A DNA stretch of 64,000 nucleotides from Isoetes taiwanensis (GCA_021234155.1 JAJEKV010000045.1:10734631-10798630); one strand, 5' to 3'; positions 33,071 through 45,263 are shown, counted from the first letter of the stretch. The notes: generated by a model from the letters alone, not told the origin. Program-made: numbers and translations.

Positions 33071-33125
33071 CTTGAAGTTGCCAATAGCTGGTTCCTCAAA
33101 GAATGGACAGAAATGCTTCTTTTCA

Positions 33126-33425
33126 ATTGTCGCGCTTTTATCTTTCTCAGAGATTGCCCCCATTGTTGTGCCCGAATCCAAGCCATGTCCTTCAATGCTA
33201 TTCATGCATCAGGTGCTATTGACAATTCGGTCTAAGCTTCATAGTCTTCTTTTTAGATATCCTGGAATGAAAATTATTGTCGCGTTTGTATCTTACTCAG
33301 AGATTGCCCCCATTGTTGTGCCCGAATCCAAGCCATGTCCTTCAATGCTATTCATGCATCACGTGTTAATGGCAACTCGGTCTCAGCTTCATTGACTTCT
33401 TTTTGGATATCGTGGAATGAAAATC
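33126..33425. repeat. 150-bp tandem duplication in the PPR leader/promoter
   Basis: Two units with period 150 bp begin attgtcgcg (33126 and 33276). The block gattgcccccattgttgtgc and about 70 bp after it are identical in both copies. They lie just upstream of the presumed first exon of the DYW PPR gene. Confidence 0.85.
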
Positions 33426-33429
33426 TTTA

Positions 33430-36060
33430 TGCACAATTGACAAAGTGATTCGATCGTATCAGAGCCCCTAAGGGTGTAGCCGAAGACCTCTATTTTTCTT
33501 TCCTAGGCAGGGGATTACGACCGCCAATCCATTGGTATCATATTAGAGCCAATCCATTGCTATCATATTAGAGCCAGGCCAACACTATCCACGTCATTTT
33601 TACAAAATCGACAACAATCTCGACTGAAGGTCTCTTTTGGTAAAGATCTCTCGGCTGAAGCTCCTTTTGGTAAAGGTCTGGCTGATGATTTAGGTTTAGA
33701 TTTTTGCTGATACAGCTTTCTCAGGTCTTTCCGAGCAAATCCGATGAGCCTCGATCACAGTCCCGGAGTCCGATGGATTCTCTCGTGAAACAGGAACCCT
33801 AATTTTCCTTCTTCGAGTTATTTCATGCATAACTTTAAGTGCATGCATCATGAGGAGGATTGGGCGCTCATGACTATGGCACTTAGGGTGAAATCACACT
33901 TGTGGCCGCCCGTGATCCTAAATTTTAGTCCACCAATCAAATGTTTGTTTTTTAGATTCCTGGGTGCTCCCTCTATCACTTGGGGTGCCCAGGATGCAAT
34001 ATTTCTTGGGCGGGGTGGATATTCCTATCCCCTGACCAAGATCTTGGCCATCGCCACCTCAAAGCCACATTGCAGAAAAAAATCGAAGAGCAAATATTAG
34101 GGTTCTTCTTGCTTCAAAAGTTGCACAGATTAGAATGATTTAGCACTGGATTCATGCCGATTGGAGCCGGTTTTGCGAAAGGAACTTATAATGACGCATC
34201 AGCAGCAATCGAATCAACCTAAAATCGAGCTAAGCAGCCCCAAAATCGTTACTGAACATGCCCAAAATCGCTGCTTGAAAAACTGATATAGAGTAAACAG
34301 GTAATGCTCGTGTTTCTCAGGAAATTGAGCGATTCCATAGCGAAATCGGAGCTGCAAGACATGATTTTAGGGTTCATCCGTTGCTTCATCCTCTGTTAGA
34401 AATTTCTGACGTGGCAGTTCGTTCTTGGGCGCAGGTGTGATACCCAGTTTTCTTGGGCATCTGCAACCCGGCCAAGACATAAAAAAAATAGTTTTGGGCA
34501 GTCACTAGTGTGATTCCACCCTTAGGGCTGCTAGTGCTTTTTGTTGTAGCTTGCGCACTGGACTCTATTTTCAATGATCTTATCAGCTTGCTGAAAAGCT
34601 TGTTCCGAGAGCTCTTTAACGATCAATTTTATTAGGGTTTTTTTATTTATCAGATTGGGGCCGGATTAGGCCTATTTGATTTCGTTCTCTTTTTGTAGAG
34701 ATGGGAAAGATAGATACTGCTTCATCTAAGGCGGTCGCAAAATGGTGCGAGTCTACTACCAACTTGGTGATACAAGACTTTCCACTTGTGCAAAAAGAGG
34801 TAAATAACTCTGTAGAAAGTTCTTTGCATTCGATGGCAGCTGCTCCAAAGAAAGGGATTTTTGTCCCTTGCAAGGCACTGCGAGTGAGGGAGCGGAAGTT
34901 GATGGGAATTTGCATCAAACAGGTACAAATCTGAGGAAGCCATGATGTCAATCTCCTGATATCAAAGAAACCACTAGTGTAATAACCAATAACAGAATGA
35001 GCAACCAAATTCTCTACGCATTTAACATGAAACTCATGATTTATTTCAACCCCGGCATCCCTGATGTGATATACGAGCTACAATTTTGTCTCGTAAAATA
35101 CATCATCTAGGGGAAGTTCTGAACCAAGTTGATGCTACTTTGCTTAAGCACCTCTCGAATTGATGACAACTCTTCTTTACGTGTAGAAAGTAAAATCTTA
35201 AGTGCAACATCAATCTGAGCTAGCCACGTGGAACAAGAAGTATCTTTATGAATCTAATCTGAAAAAAGATACTCTGGAAACCCTTTGTATAGAATCTGAA
35301 CCTTGCTTCCAGAAGCATCGGACTTGAAAAAAACCTTCTGGAAAGTAGCAGACCTATCATATAGAGTTCGCTTGGCTTTCATAGCTGTACAAATTGGCTT
35401 GACCTTAAAAAAAATTTTAAAGGTAAAAATTTTAGAATAAGAATAAGAGAAGAATCACCATCTTGTATAGCCAAAGGATTAACATGAACGGAGGTAAAAA
35501 CCTATTGAACACCACAAGATGAATCAATCTGCACCATGCCATCAGAAAAAGGAACTGTCGGCACCACCATAGTTATCGAAAGAGGGCAGAAATTGATGAG
35601 GCCAAATCGGGCCTATAATCTGAAACAAAACTTTAACAAAACCTATGCTATTTAAGAGTTCTACAGACGAGCTTTTCAAAAAGAATGCAAGAAACAGAGA
35701 TCGGATGAAAAAGTTATGTCAAAACCTAGTTTTCTCGCTCATAGCCATACTCAGAAGCGCCTCCTTCTCAAGAGTGCCATGTGACTTGTCCTTCTCAAGA
35801 TCTCATCAAGATTGTGGTCATGTAAATGATGCAACTATAAAATCATGAGCAAACAGAAATTGGTAGAAGGTTAGACTAGAAATATAATTGATGAACATAA
35901 ATAGTTAGATAAGTACTTTTTACATCATACTACAAAGCAACATTTTATAAGAACACATGGCGGTCTGCTAAATGTCCTAAAAGAGACTGGAATACAAGAC
36001 CACCTACTTGCTAGCTCAAAAGACTAGCCACCAAAACCACAAGAATGGAATGTATATCAG
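33430..36060. other. No supported gene
   Basis: A 27-bp tandem duplication (ccaatccattgNtatcatat…) lies at 33522-33577. A 77-codon frame starting with ATG at 34701 (MGKIDTASSKAVAKWCE) is open but unrecognised. Otherwise nothing is seen. Confidence 0.35.
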
Positions 36061-36960
36061 AAAGCAAATTGGATGAATTTTCAGTCCTTATTTTGCTAAA
36101 ACTTTAGGGATTTTGGATTTGGTGCATACTGATTTGTGCGTCCTATGCATATTTAAAACATGAATGAGAAAATATATCTTGTTATGTTTATTGATAATGC
36201 AAATAAGGTATTATTTCTTGGAGTCTATCATTCCAGACATTTCAATTGTATCAGGCTGAAGTCGAAGGCATTCATAAAGTTGGTGTTTGTCCTCGGATGC
36301 AGTTGGAAGCTATATGTCTGGCGCATTTATGCAGTTTTGAAATGAGAAGGATATTTAACGTCAATTTACTTGCAGTTATACACATTAGAATGGCATTGTT
36401 GAAAGCATGAATAGCATTCTCATGAATGCAGTAAGCTTTAGGTTGAAGCATGCAGGGTTACCTAATTATCTAAGGGGAGAAGCAATGGGCTACATGTTAC
36501 ATGTCGTCTGCTAGTATTAAAGGAAAAATTTCTGAGAAGGTATGATCTGGTAGAAAACATCTCTGAAATTGAGCCCGACATGGTTGTTTAACATACATGC
36601 ATGTGTGAGAAGAATTGTGGGGGGGGGGAGGGGGGAAAGAGGGGGAGGGGATGGGTACCAAGGGGAGGATGTACTGATGAGGATGATGATGATCAAGTAG
36701 AAATTCAAACCCAAGAAGTACAAAATGAAGGCATATAAAACCATACAAAAGTAGAAAGCAGTATGTAGAAGAACAAACAAAAGTCCACCAACTAGAGTTA
36801 GAAGAAAGAGGCATAGAAGGATGAACAAGAATACAACATACAGAAATGGAAGGCAGGAGCATGAAGAGCAGGTAGAAGTTCAAATACCAGTAGAAAATAG
36901 AAGAACATATGAAGGAACTCATGAAAGCAACCGCATAAGTGAAACGAAAATATTGAAAAA
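36061..36960 (+). mobile_element. Ty1/copia integrase fragment, decayed
   Basis: Broken frames match copia integrase in order: LDLVHTDLC (36114-36140), then YLVMFIDNANKVLFL (36172-36216), and NGIVESMNSILMNAVSF with LKHAGLPNYLRGEA (36388-36490). An E/Q/K-rich stretch to 36960 corresponds to the variable region between integrase and RT and includes a poly-G tract at 36619-36650. Multiple stops. It continues at 39292 beyond a LINE. Confidence 0.7.
36619..36650 (+). repeat. G-run tract with quadruplex potential
   Basis: Four successive G-runs (about 10, 6, 5 and 4 G) separated by A, AAAGA and A. Confidence 0.7.
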
Positions 36961-36969
36961 TGTTACCAA

Positions 36970-38981
36970 GGAGGGATGGGTTTTGGCTGGCAAAAACGGC
37001 GCTAAGGGCCTGCGCCTCTGGCGTGGCCCTAAAGTTCATGCAGATACTCGGGTAGCTAGAAGTTGGATGCACAGGAGCAGAGTTTGGTGATGTATTCATC
37101 ACCGGTTTTTTTCCTCTGTCTTGTGTGCTGGAGCTATGTGGAGCTTTTATTTTGTGCAGATCTATGGGCCTCCTGTTTTGTGCAGAGCTGTTTGGCCTCA
37201 AGGATGGCTCTGCTTCGTCCCTTCCACCTCGGGCTACTCAGGTTCCCCATGGATCTTAGAGCTTGTTTATATCTTTTGTTAAATCTGTATGTAGATGTAA
37301 TCCATTGTTTCTGAAACTGGTGGATGCCTCACCCTTCTCTTCACTGATCTCCTTCGATTCATTCATCTCTTCCATGTTCTCTTTATTTTTTTTTAGCCTC
37401 TTTCTTTCAGATGTGTTTCAGCTCCTTCAGATCTGGTCAGATCTTTCTGCTCTGCTGCAACCTTCTTCCCAGATCTGGATCTTTTACCCCTTTTGTCACA
37501 TCTGCCCTCAGATCTGGGTTTCCACGATTTTCTCATCTCTGCTCCCTTTTCTCTGACTATTTTTTTTCCCTCTTTATATCTTGTATTCTACTCAGTTACC
37601 TCTACTATTCTCTTCCTTCCGAGTTTCTCCTGTTTTATTTTTCGATGCCAGTGTTGTGTTTCCTTGTACTTCTTCTTCTTTCTTTTTTGTAAATCTTCTA
37701 CCAAGTCACGATCACCCTTTTTTTCCACTTCCTTATCACGAGGTATTTATATAGGTGACCTGCCATCTATTCTCTAAAGTAGATATAGTTTTGAGTGGTA
37801 GTTTTTTTTTTTTTTTTTGCCTTTTCCATGGCTCCTTTTCTCTATGTATCTCGAGACCATCTTGTTCTTTTGGTTCGCCTCCCTCCACATTCTTCAGAAT
37901 GATCATGTAGAGTCGTTCCTCTTCTAGGATGTAATAGTTCTTACCACTTTGGCTGTGGAGACTCAGTAGAGGTCAATCAAATGGATAGTATGGGGCCTGC
38001 AGCTATATTATTCGTTGGTGAAGGAAGATGGTTGTGTGTGACCTTGCTCAAACAATCCAAGTTTTATAAGAATATCTTTTGTGCGTGCTTTATGGCTTAT
38101 AGGATGAGGCCTTTGAGAAAGGCCCCTATAGTACGCCATGCGAAGAAGATGCAGAGGGTGTTCATCTTATATCCTTTTTGTCTTTTATTTGATACTCTCC
38201 TTAGTCAAGGGAGAAAGATTGAATATTTGGATCCTTCCTTTTGGCGGCCATCTTTCAAGAATATATGTCGGAGTTGCTTCATGGTCTGAGAGTCTGTGCC
38301 ATTGGGGTAGGATCTTGGATCTATAAGAGGTTGTAGCACCACTTGGCTCTATCTCTTGATTGTGGATGATGTTTCCTTTCAGTTGGAATAAGTCTCTAGA
38401 TGCAAGCATGGCCTCTGCTCCCTTATCCCAGCCAAGGGATGCTTTGTTGATTAGTGAATGATCTTGAGCTCTGCTATGGTAAAGCCATGGGGTCCCAAAG
38501 TGGGAGGATTTTGGATAGCCTCAATCTTGGTCTGGATAGTTGACAAGATTTATTGGGATTTGAAGCATAAGGGTTGGGTCCCGGTGTTGATGTTCAGAGG
38601 TAGCTTTGATGTTGCATTCTGCAGCGACAAGGTTGCTGATTTTGGGGAGGAGCTTCATCGAGCATTTGCATTGAGCTTAGCATCGTGTTTCACTGTAGCT
38701 TTACTTCAGGTTGTTCACTACGCAAAGTAGGTTTTCAATTGTCCAATCATAAAGGCAAATTTTGAAGGCAAGTGCAACGTAAGCAAGTGGAAGAGCAGCT
38801 TTGGGGCAGTCTGTTTTGTATCGGTCTTATATTGTACTTGTTGTATTTCTAGGAAAACAAACTTCCACTCCAATAGTATCCAGTTCATGGAGAAGATGTT
38901 GAGAGGTGTTTGTGAATGCTGGACTTATGTTGTTTGTACTAAAATTTCATATCAATATAAAACGGCACACCGTACCTTCCA

Positions 38982-39065
<84 letters not shown>

Positions 39066-39080
39066 AACAAAAACAAAAAC
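36970..39080 (+). mobile_element. LINE insertion with (AAT)n tail
   Basis: Separates the copia integrase and RT halves. A pyrimidine-rich 5' part (37320-37700) is followed by weakly coding sequence. The 3' end reads …caccgtaccttccaa, comparable to …ttcgtaccctc before the poly-A at 9617, and then (AAT)n. The exact left junction and TSD were not found. Confidence 0.55.
38982..39060. repeat. (AAT)n microsatellite, LINE tail
   Basis: About 26 ATA units followed by three acaaaa units. It generates spurious Ile or Leu homopolymer frames. Confidence 0.95.
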
Positions 39081-39229
39081 ATTAGAGCAAGGAGTACCCT
39101 TTGACACATAATTTGGCAGAGATAGACATGGCAAGAGTATACGTGATATGCAGACAACAATACACATGATATGAGGACATGTGGAGGAGTACACATGACA
39201 CAGTACACGTGGCGCACAGATCACCATCA

Positions 39230-39470
39230 AGATTTATGAGAGATGTGAGGAATTTAAAGATATGTGGAAGCGGAGACCATCTCTGTTGTGCACCATAGAG
39301 CCTAAATCATATGATGAAGCTTTCAAATCACCAGATGTATGTAAATGGAAGAAAGAAATGGAGGAGGAGCTGGACTCATTGACATGCCCCTATGATCGTA
39401 TATCTTGATCTATCAAGGTGCCTAAACACAACGGCTTGCCCCAATGCCATGCTCATTGGGTTTATGTTTA
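39230..39470 (+). mobile_element. Ty1/copia reverse transcriptase start, decayed
   Basis: EPKSYDEAFKSPDVCKWKKE then MEEELDSL (about 39298-39381) is the well-conserved entry to copia RT. A stop and frame loss follow near 39405. It is the right half of the element beginning at 36061. Confidence 0.75.
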
Positions 39471-39479
39471 GAATAAGCT

Positions 39480-41205
39480 TTTATAATTGGAATTTCTTGA
39501 TGTATAATGTGTTATCAATTGTGTTTTGATAGCCTTTGTGAGACTTGCTGATATGTAGAGATTAGCTTATGTCAATTGTATGTTGTATGTTTTGGAAATG
39601 GATATTTGTTTAGCTCATCAATATCATATGAGTAATGCTTAGGGTGTACAAAACAGACTATTTAGACTAAAGAGCACAAAGTACTCTTGAAATATTAGAG
39701 CCAAGTGATTTGAGTAAATTATTTGTATTAAAGATTGCACTTTGCTCGAATTTCAATTAGAGCCATTGAAACAAAAATTAAATTAGCCATTTGAGCATGT
39801 ATTTGCATGGTAGACTGGATGTAAAACTTGATTACTAAAACAATCTATGAGTAAATCATTTGTATACATGGAGAATGAGAAGAGAAGAATGAATTGATTG
39901 AAGCAGCTCTGAGATAAGATGTAACCACAATCTCAATCCATGATTTTAATTTAATTAAGATCTCTCCTGGATTCTGTGCACAAATAGACTTCCTTGGATG
40001 GCAGAATACGAAGATCTAACTTGATTGAAACAATAAGGCAAAGAGAGAGAATGCAAATTGCTACTGAGTAATGTTAAGATCTATGAAAACTAGAACTAAT
40101 CTTGATGCATGTCGTAGTTATGTAAATATTTTGAAGCAATCCAAAACCGATGGAAAACGAAAAAAAAAATTATTCAAGCAGTAATGTCTATGTGACGAAA
40201 AATAACTTGTTTGTGACAGAATCTCCAACATAAGATACTTATGAAAGGAATCGAAAAAACTTTGAAGAATAGCCTATAGAAACTGATAACCAAATAAAAA
40301 AGAAGACTATTTAGGAGAGCCAACCTCCTCTTAAACATTCTTCATTTGCAATGTACTGCATGATGAGAATCACAAGCACATACTTTCAAAGGACAACTAG
40401 AGAAAACCCACATCAACAGTATTGCTGTGAATCTCCAACCGATAGGAGAATCTGTGGAGAAAACCAACACCAACAGTATTGCTATGAGTGTCGGAGCTTG
40501 AATTGGGGAAGGCAGGAAGATGGTGAGCAAGTTGAGGAGGCCAGCCCCCGATACATGGTGAAAGAAAGAAGGGAGGAAGGTTTAACCAATGCTACTATAC
40601 TGCTATGAGTGGAGAGCCCAATGAGAAGAAACATGAAAAGACCGAATATATATAGCTCGCCCTTTCATGAGAATCGTGATCTACGGTATAGATCGATCTG
40701 CATTGTCGACCATATTTTCTGAATTTAATTTTTATTTACTGCTTTTTTTGTTCTTGGCTCTCCTTTTTCTGGCGTTGCCTCATAAGAATCTTATCATGTT
40801 CTATAGAAACTATTCTTTGCATGTACATATAATGTTGGAGGGAGTTAGTCCATCTTTCTTTTTAATTATGTCTTGGCTTCTCTTCTCTATCCGATGTTTC
40901 GGCTTCTCTCGAACAAATCTTTTCCATGGGCACCGGAAGGAATTTCATGGCCAGCGCATCAAAATATGTCAAGCCTCTGGCCTTAACTAGCCGAGAAAAT
41001 ATAGTAGTGCTAGGAAAAGAAACTTTAGGGAATCCAAAGACTAACCTTTTTCTTATCGCTCTGGTTCTACTTTGAATAACCCCAACCGTGGTGTACATCT
41101 TTACGATCTAGACACAATCAGTTGACACATCATCATGCCACATAAGCATGCCCCTTGACATTTTGCCACGTGGGCATTATCACCAATAATTGGAGAGAAT
41201 AACGC
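39480..41205. other. No supported gene
   Basis: AT-rich. A 58-bp imperfect tandem repeat (…caacagtattgct…) lies at about 40398-40500. No frame is recognised. Confidence 0.4.
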
Positions 41206-41215
41206 AATTTTGAGA

Positions 41216-41451
41216 ATTTCAAGCACACCTAATTTGCTCAAGCACCAATACTTTTACCTACTTCTCGAGCCCAAGATACATGAGGTCACATGATACACAT
41301 ATCCATACAAATTATGCATTGTACTTGTACGTGTACATGATACTTGTACGCGCTCAATAATGGCACTACAATCTCTACCAATAATTCACATCAATAATTT
41401 GACTGTACTATAAAAGCAGCTCCATTCGGGGCTAGAGGTCATTCATCTCCC
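41216..41451 (+). promoter_or_regulatory. Promoter of small gene A
   Basis: A 235-bp upstream block is shared with the next gene copy (42101-42339): tttcaagcacacctaattt, cacatgatacacat, cttgtacgtgtacatga, then TATAAAA at 41409-41415 and agcagctccattcgggg. The ATG follows 37 bp after the TATA box, implying a very short leader. Confidence 0.65.
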
Positions 41452-41942
41452 ATGGCTTCCTTGCCTGATCGTCTGGAGCACATCCAAACCATTAAGTGCT
41501 GGGTAAAAGCATGAAAGGGTGTACGTACATTGTACTGAATTGATGTACAAATATGGATACTTTTCACGTACATTTTGGTTATTTTTTATTTGTATAAACA
41601 TACACTTTTTGATTTTATGTACTTTGCATATTCAGATATGTTTTGGCTATGCATGTACTTTTTGGGTACTTTGGGTGATTTGTGTAATATAGCCACATGT
41701 ACCAAAAGGGATACATTTCTAGACACCCTTTCATGCTTTTACTCTGCTATATGAGCTACAATGATCTGTGTGAATGCGTGAGAAAGGGTGTCAAACTTGA
41801 TCCATGGCTGCAATCCAAAGCAGATGGTCCTGCGAGCGGTTGCAGGAAGCTCACTCGTGTTGTGATCCACCTTTATTGGCTTCCTGATCAGGAGATCTAT
41901 GAGCTGAATGCCATCACCTCAGCAGGTGTTGATGATGAGTGA
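41452..41942 (+). CDS. Small gene A, unknown family, split by an inverted-repeat element
   Basis: Reading starts at ATG 41452 (MASLPDRLEHIQTIKC), is interrupted by a 240-bp insert at 41503-41742, and resumes with YMSYNDLCECVRKGVKLDPW through VIHLYWLPDQ to AGVDDE and TGA 41940-41942. Compared with copy B the original product would be about 80 residues. The insert supplies its own in-frame ATG at 41697, so a shorter hybrid reading exists. The insert begins with GT, but no good acceptor is placed to remove it cleanly. No family recognised; no signal peptide or membrane segment. Confidence 0.55.
41503..41742. mobile_element. MITE-like element with 20-bp terminal inverted repeats
   Basis: Both ends carry GTAAAAGCATGAAAGGGTGT, one inverted (41503-41522 and 41723-41742), a perfect match. 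It is absent from the paralogous copy at 42.4 kb. The 8 bp on either side (agtgctgg and tctgctat) share TGCT only, so any target duplication is decayed or short; superfamily not assigned. Confidence 0.85.
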
Positions 41943-42100
41943 ATCAGTGATGACTTGTGTACCTGTTAAGGATATAATGATATAAGCACTTCCGGAATAT
42001 GTAAGGATGTATAAGCATAATGAATATTATTTGATGTATCGAACCTGAGCAATTTGTAACGGTGTGCTCTTCGACCTCCACTTTTTCTACAAGCAGTCCC

Positions 42101-42339
42101 TAATTTCAAGCACACCTAATTTACTCAAGCACAAATACTTTTACCTTACTAAAATCCAAGATACAAAGCATGATTTCACATGATACACATCCATATAAAA
42201 TATGCATTATACTTGTACGTGTACATGACTGTTGTATACGTTCAATAATAGCGCTACAGTCTACCCCAATAATTCACATCAATAATTTTACTTCACTATA
42301 AAAGCAGCTCCATTCGGGGCTAGAGTTCATTCATCTCCC
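42101..42339 (+). promoter_or_regulatory. Promoter of small gene B
   Basis: Homologous to 41216-41451, with TATAAAA at 42297-42303 and the same ataaaagcagctccattcgg block, followed by ATG 42340. Confidence 0.65.
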
Positions 42340-42582
42340 ATGGATTATTCGCCTTCTTCTGTTCACCACATCGAGGCGATCAAGTGCTCAATGAGCTATA
42401 ATAATCTTGTCGGTTGCCAAGATAGGGGTATTCTTCTTGATCCCTACCTGTAATCCAAAGCTAATGGTGCTGAGATTCGTTGCCCTGGGTTGATTCGTGT
42501 TATGATCCACCTCATTTGGCTTCCCGAGCGCAATAGCGATGAAATATCAGGGATCACTCCAGCAGGTGTTGATGAAGACTGA
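42340..42582 (+). pseudogene. Small gene B, tandem paralogue with one in-frame stop
   Basis: Eighty codons from ATG 42340 (MDYSPSSVHHIEAIKCSMSY) to TGA 42580-42582, collinear with gene A (ITPAGVDED matching ITSAGVDDE at the end). TAA at 42451-42453 interrupts it where gene A has CAA. Without that stop the frame is clean, so the loss is recent or translation ends early at 37 residues. No family recognised. Confidence 0.55.
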
Positions 42583-42870
42583 ATCACCTGTTCGGCAATG
42601 TATATTGTAGTGATGTTCTGGCATATAAGATATAGTAATGTATAAGAGCACTTGTATTAATCTATACAAAGTAGAGAGCAATAAAAGTTAACTACTTTAA
42701 TGTATCTTGAAGACTCAAGTTTCATCTCCATCCTCTGAGGCCTCTTTAGCCAATAGTTCCTGCACCTGGATTCCTACACTAGCGGGATCACAACCAATAA
42801 TGGCTTCGGTTCAACTAACCAAGCATAGTCTATCGTTTTGAGAGGCTGATAACGTGGTCTGTCATTAGGA

Positions 42871-43153
42871 TTTGGTTTGGGTGCATATTCACATAGGGGG
42901 TTACTCCGGGCAACGAGAGCTGTCGGATGGGCATATTTGCCCTTTATTCTAAGATCTGGACCGTACATAGCGGTCCTCGTTTGTGGGGTATGCATATACA
43001 AGTTTTTGTATACTATATATTAAGGTTTGCAAAATACTATAAGGTTTGAGAGAATGTACTTAATGGTGTTAATTTTGTACATGTATTGTGAATATATTTT
43101 AAGGGCTCTCGCTGCCCTACGTAACCCCCGTGTGAATATGCACCCAAACCAAA
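42871..43153. mobile_element. 283-bp inverted-repeat element (MITE-like)
   Basis: The left arm 42871-42920 (tttggtttgggtgcatattc…) matches the reverse complement of 43105-43153 over about 50 bp with few mismatches. No open frame inside. A target duplication is not evident at the immediate flanks. Confidence 0.75.
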
Positions 43154-43384
43154 GGGGGTTTAAGGGGGATTTTAATTTAAATGTGTTAAATGCAATGGTT
43201 TATGTTAATAATGTTAATGGTAGTTGTGTGTTGATTGTTATATTAAAAAAAAATTTGGGCCCTTCGGGCCCTAACTAAAGCAAACATAGGTAAACTTTAT
43301 GGGCCTAAATATTAATTACTAAAAAGCACAATAACACGAGGACAAACAAATTATTTCCATGGCAAATAGATTCAATTGATGATT

Positions 43385-43535
43385 GCATGTATGCATTCTT
43401 ATATATATGGCATTCAAGTATTACCCATTTTTCTCAAAACAGTCAATAAGCTGCTTAATAATTTCCTAACACTCTATATATACATGGCATTCAGATATTC
43501 CCCATTCTTCTCAAAATAGTCAATAAGCCGCATTG
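43385..43535. repeat. ~80-bp imperfect tandem duplication
   Basis: tatatatggcattcaagtat… at about 43401 recurs as tatatacatggcattcagat… at about 43478; both run into tcaaaa.agtcaataagc. Confidence 0.8.
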
Positions 43536-43971
43536 TGTTACTGTGTAATTCTGAGATTTGAAGAGATGTACATGGATGCGCATTGATAAATAGGTCAGAT
43601 GCAACCTATTCCCATACCGGGTATAACGTGCCATTATAGATACAACATAGTTTCCACATTGTGGATGCCAATTCGGATGTCAACTTGATGTGCATCAAGC
43701 AGCCAATTCGGATCTCTACTTGATAGATCCTAAGCAAATTCGACAAAATCCATAGAAGCCAATACGTTATGCTAGATATTGATGTTTGCAGGCAACGTAA
43801 AAGGCCTGCATACAAAAATGCCAAAAGATGTACACAATTAGAAGAACAAGAACCAGATAAGGATGCAAAGATAATATCACAAAATACAAAGAGCCATCAT
43901 AGCATACAGTGCCGAAGCTGCATTGCCATACCTGTGGCAACTGATACCAACTAATATAAATCCCAAGCTTG

Positions 43972-44340
43972 GTAAGGAAGCATGAAAGATAGAAAGCTGC
44001 TAGAATTAAAGAAATTTAAGGGAGGTAAAACAACAAAATATCTATAATCACAAATGCTATTTATGATATTTTCATATTTGATAGAACAAAAATGTAAATA
44101 AGCTACAGAATACTATGATGCGGTTGCTGCTTAAAATAAGAAGAGTAGACCTCCTATAATGTAAGGAAGCATGAGAGATAGGAAGGTGCTAGAATTAAGA
44201 AATTTAAGAGAGGTAGAACAACAAAGTATCTGCAATCACAAATGCTATCCATGATATTTTCATATTTGATAGAACAAATCTGTAAACAATCCTGCTACAG
44301 AATAACATGATGTGGTTGCTGCCAAAAATAAGAAGAGAGA
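43972..44340. repeat. 189-bp imperfect tandem duplication
   Basis: Units start gtaaggaagcatga (43972 and 44161) and run to ataagaagag with scattered changes. Confidence 0.85.
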
Positions 44341-45199
44341 TTCTTTGTATTTCATGGCTTTTTTAGAACAAGGGATGCACGAAAACAAGAATATGGAAAT
44401 TGTGCTCACCTGACACCAGAGAACCCTAAACCAAAGGGGATTCGCAGGCCTAAATCGCTCAGTTGTGCAGATGACAGAAATTGCAAAGGCTACATCCGAT
44501 GCTACAAGTCTGGTCGCAAGATGTCGAAGCAGTCGTTGCCTTGAAGAATCGGTTGCTGTGGTGGCCACGCAGCGGACAAACCTCTCGGACCTGATAAAAA
44601 AAACGCAGATAGAATTCTAGTGGCTTCCAAGAACCAACGACAATAAATCTTGCCTGCTTCCAAGCTTTAGATGCTAGGGTTTTGCCGGAAACTGGAGCGA
44701 GAAAATTCCATCTTGATCTAAGTAGGCTGTGGAAGATCATATGGAATTGAAATCACTTATAGACTCTGTAAACCTGGCAACAGAACCGTTGGCTAAAGAT
44801 CCTGCAGAACTGGTGAGAGACTGAAGCGCACAACCCAAATAAAACCTATGTGAGCTGAACTGTCGGGACTGTATTTGCACAAAAGAAATCGTGATAACTG
44901 GTGACAGACTTAAGCATACATGTATCAGCTGGAAGAAATCAAAGCTCAAATAAAACCGAACTAGCATCCGGCTTCACAAAGCGACCACTGTCGCAAAGCT
45001 CCTTGACCTTCCCGGGTCCTGGTTTAGTAAAGAAATTGGGGCACGAAACCATAGAACCCTAAAATGGGTTTGCTCGAGGCCTGCATGCATGAGCTTTGGA
45101 AATTCATAGGTGACCATTGGAAAGATGGCACCAAAATCAAGATCAGTGTATGCGCACTCTAGATGTACACATTAGTACATCCGGCGACATACGAACATC
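44341..45199. other. No supported gene
   Basis: Minus-strand frames at 44459-44740 and 44737-44967 are open but match nothing I know. A 7-bp inverted repeat (gatgtac…gtacatc) lies at 45170-45189. Confidence 0.35.
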
Positions 45200-45263
45200 A
45201 AATCATAAAAAACCATAGAAAAAAACGTACAAAATCATAAAAAACCATAGAAAAAAACGTACA
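45200..45263. repeat. 32-bp tandem duplication downstream of the transposase-like gene
   Basis: Two units (aaatcataaaaaaccatag…cgtac) with period 32 at 45200 and 45232, just past the stop of the DUF7869 gene. Confidence 0.85.

Noticed and set aside
38887-39230. Poly-Ile and poly-Leu frames resembling membrane segments
   Set aside because: Produced by the (AAT)n LINE tail on either strand.
44260-44967. Series of minus-strand frames as a gene
   Set aside because: No motif, no consistent splice signals, and part of the stretch overlaps a tandem duplication.
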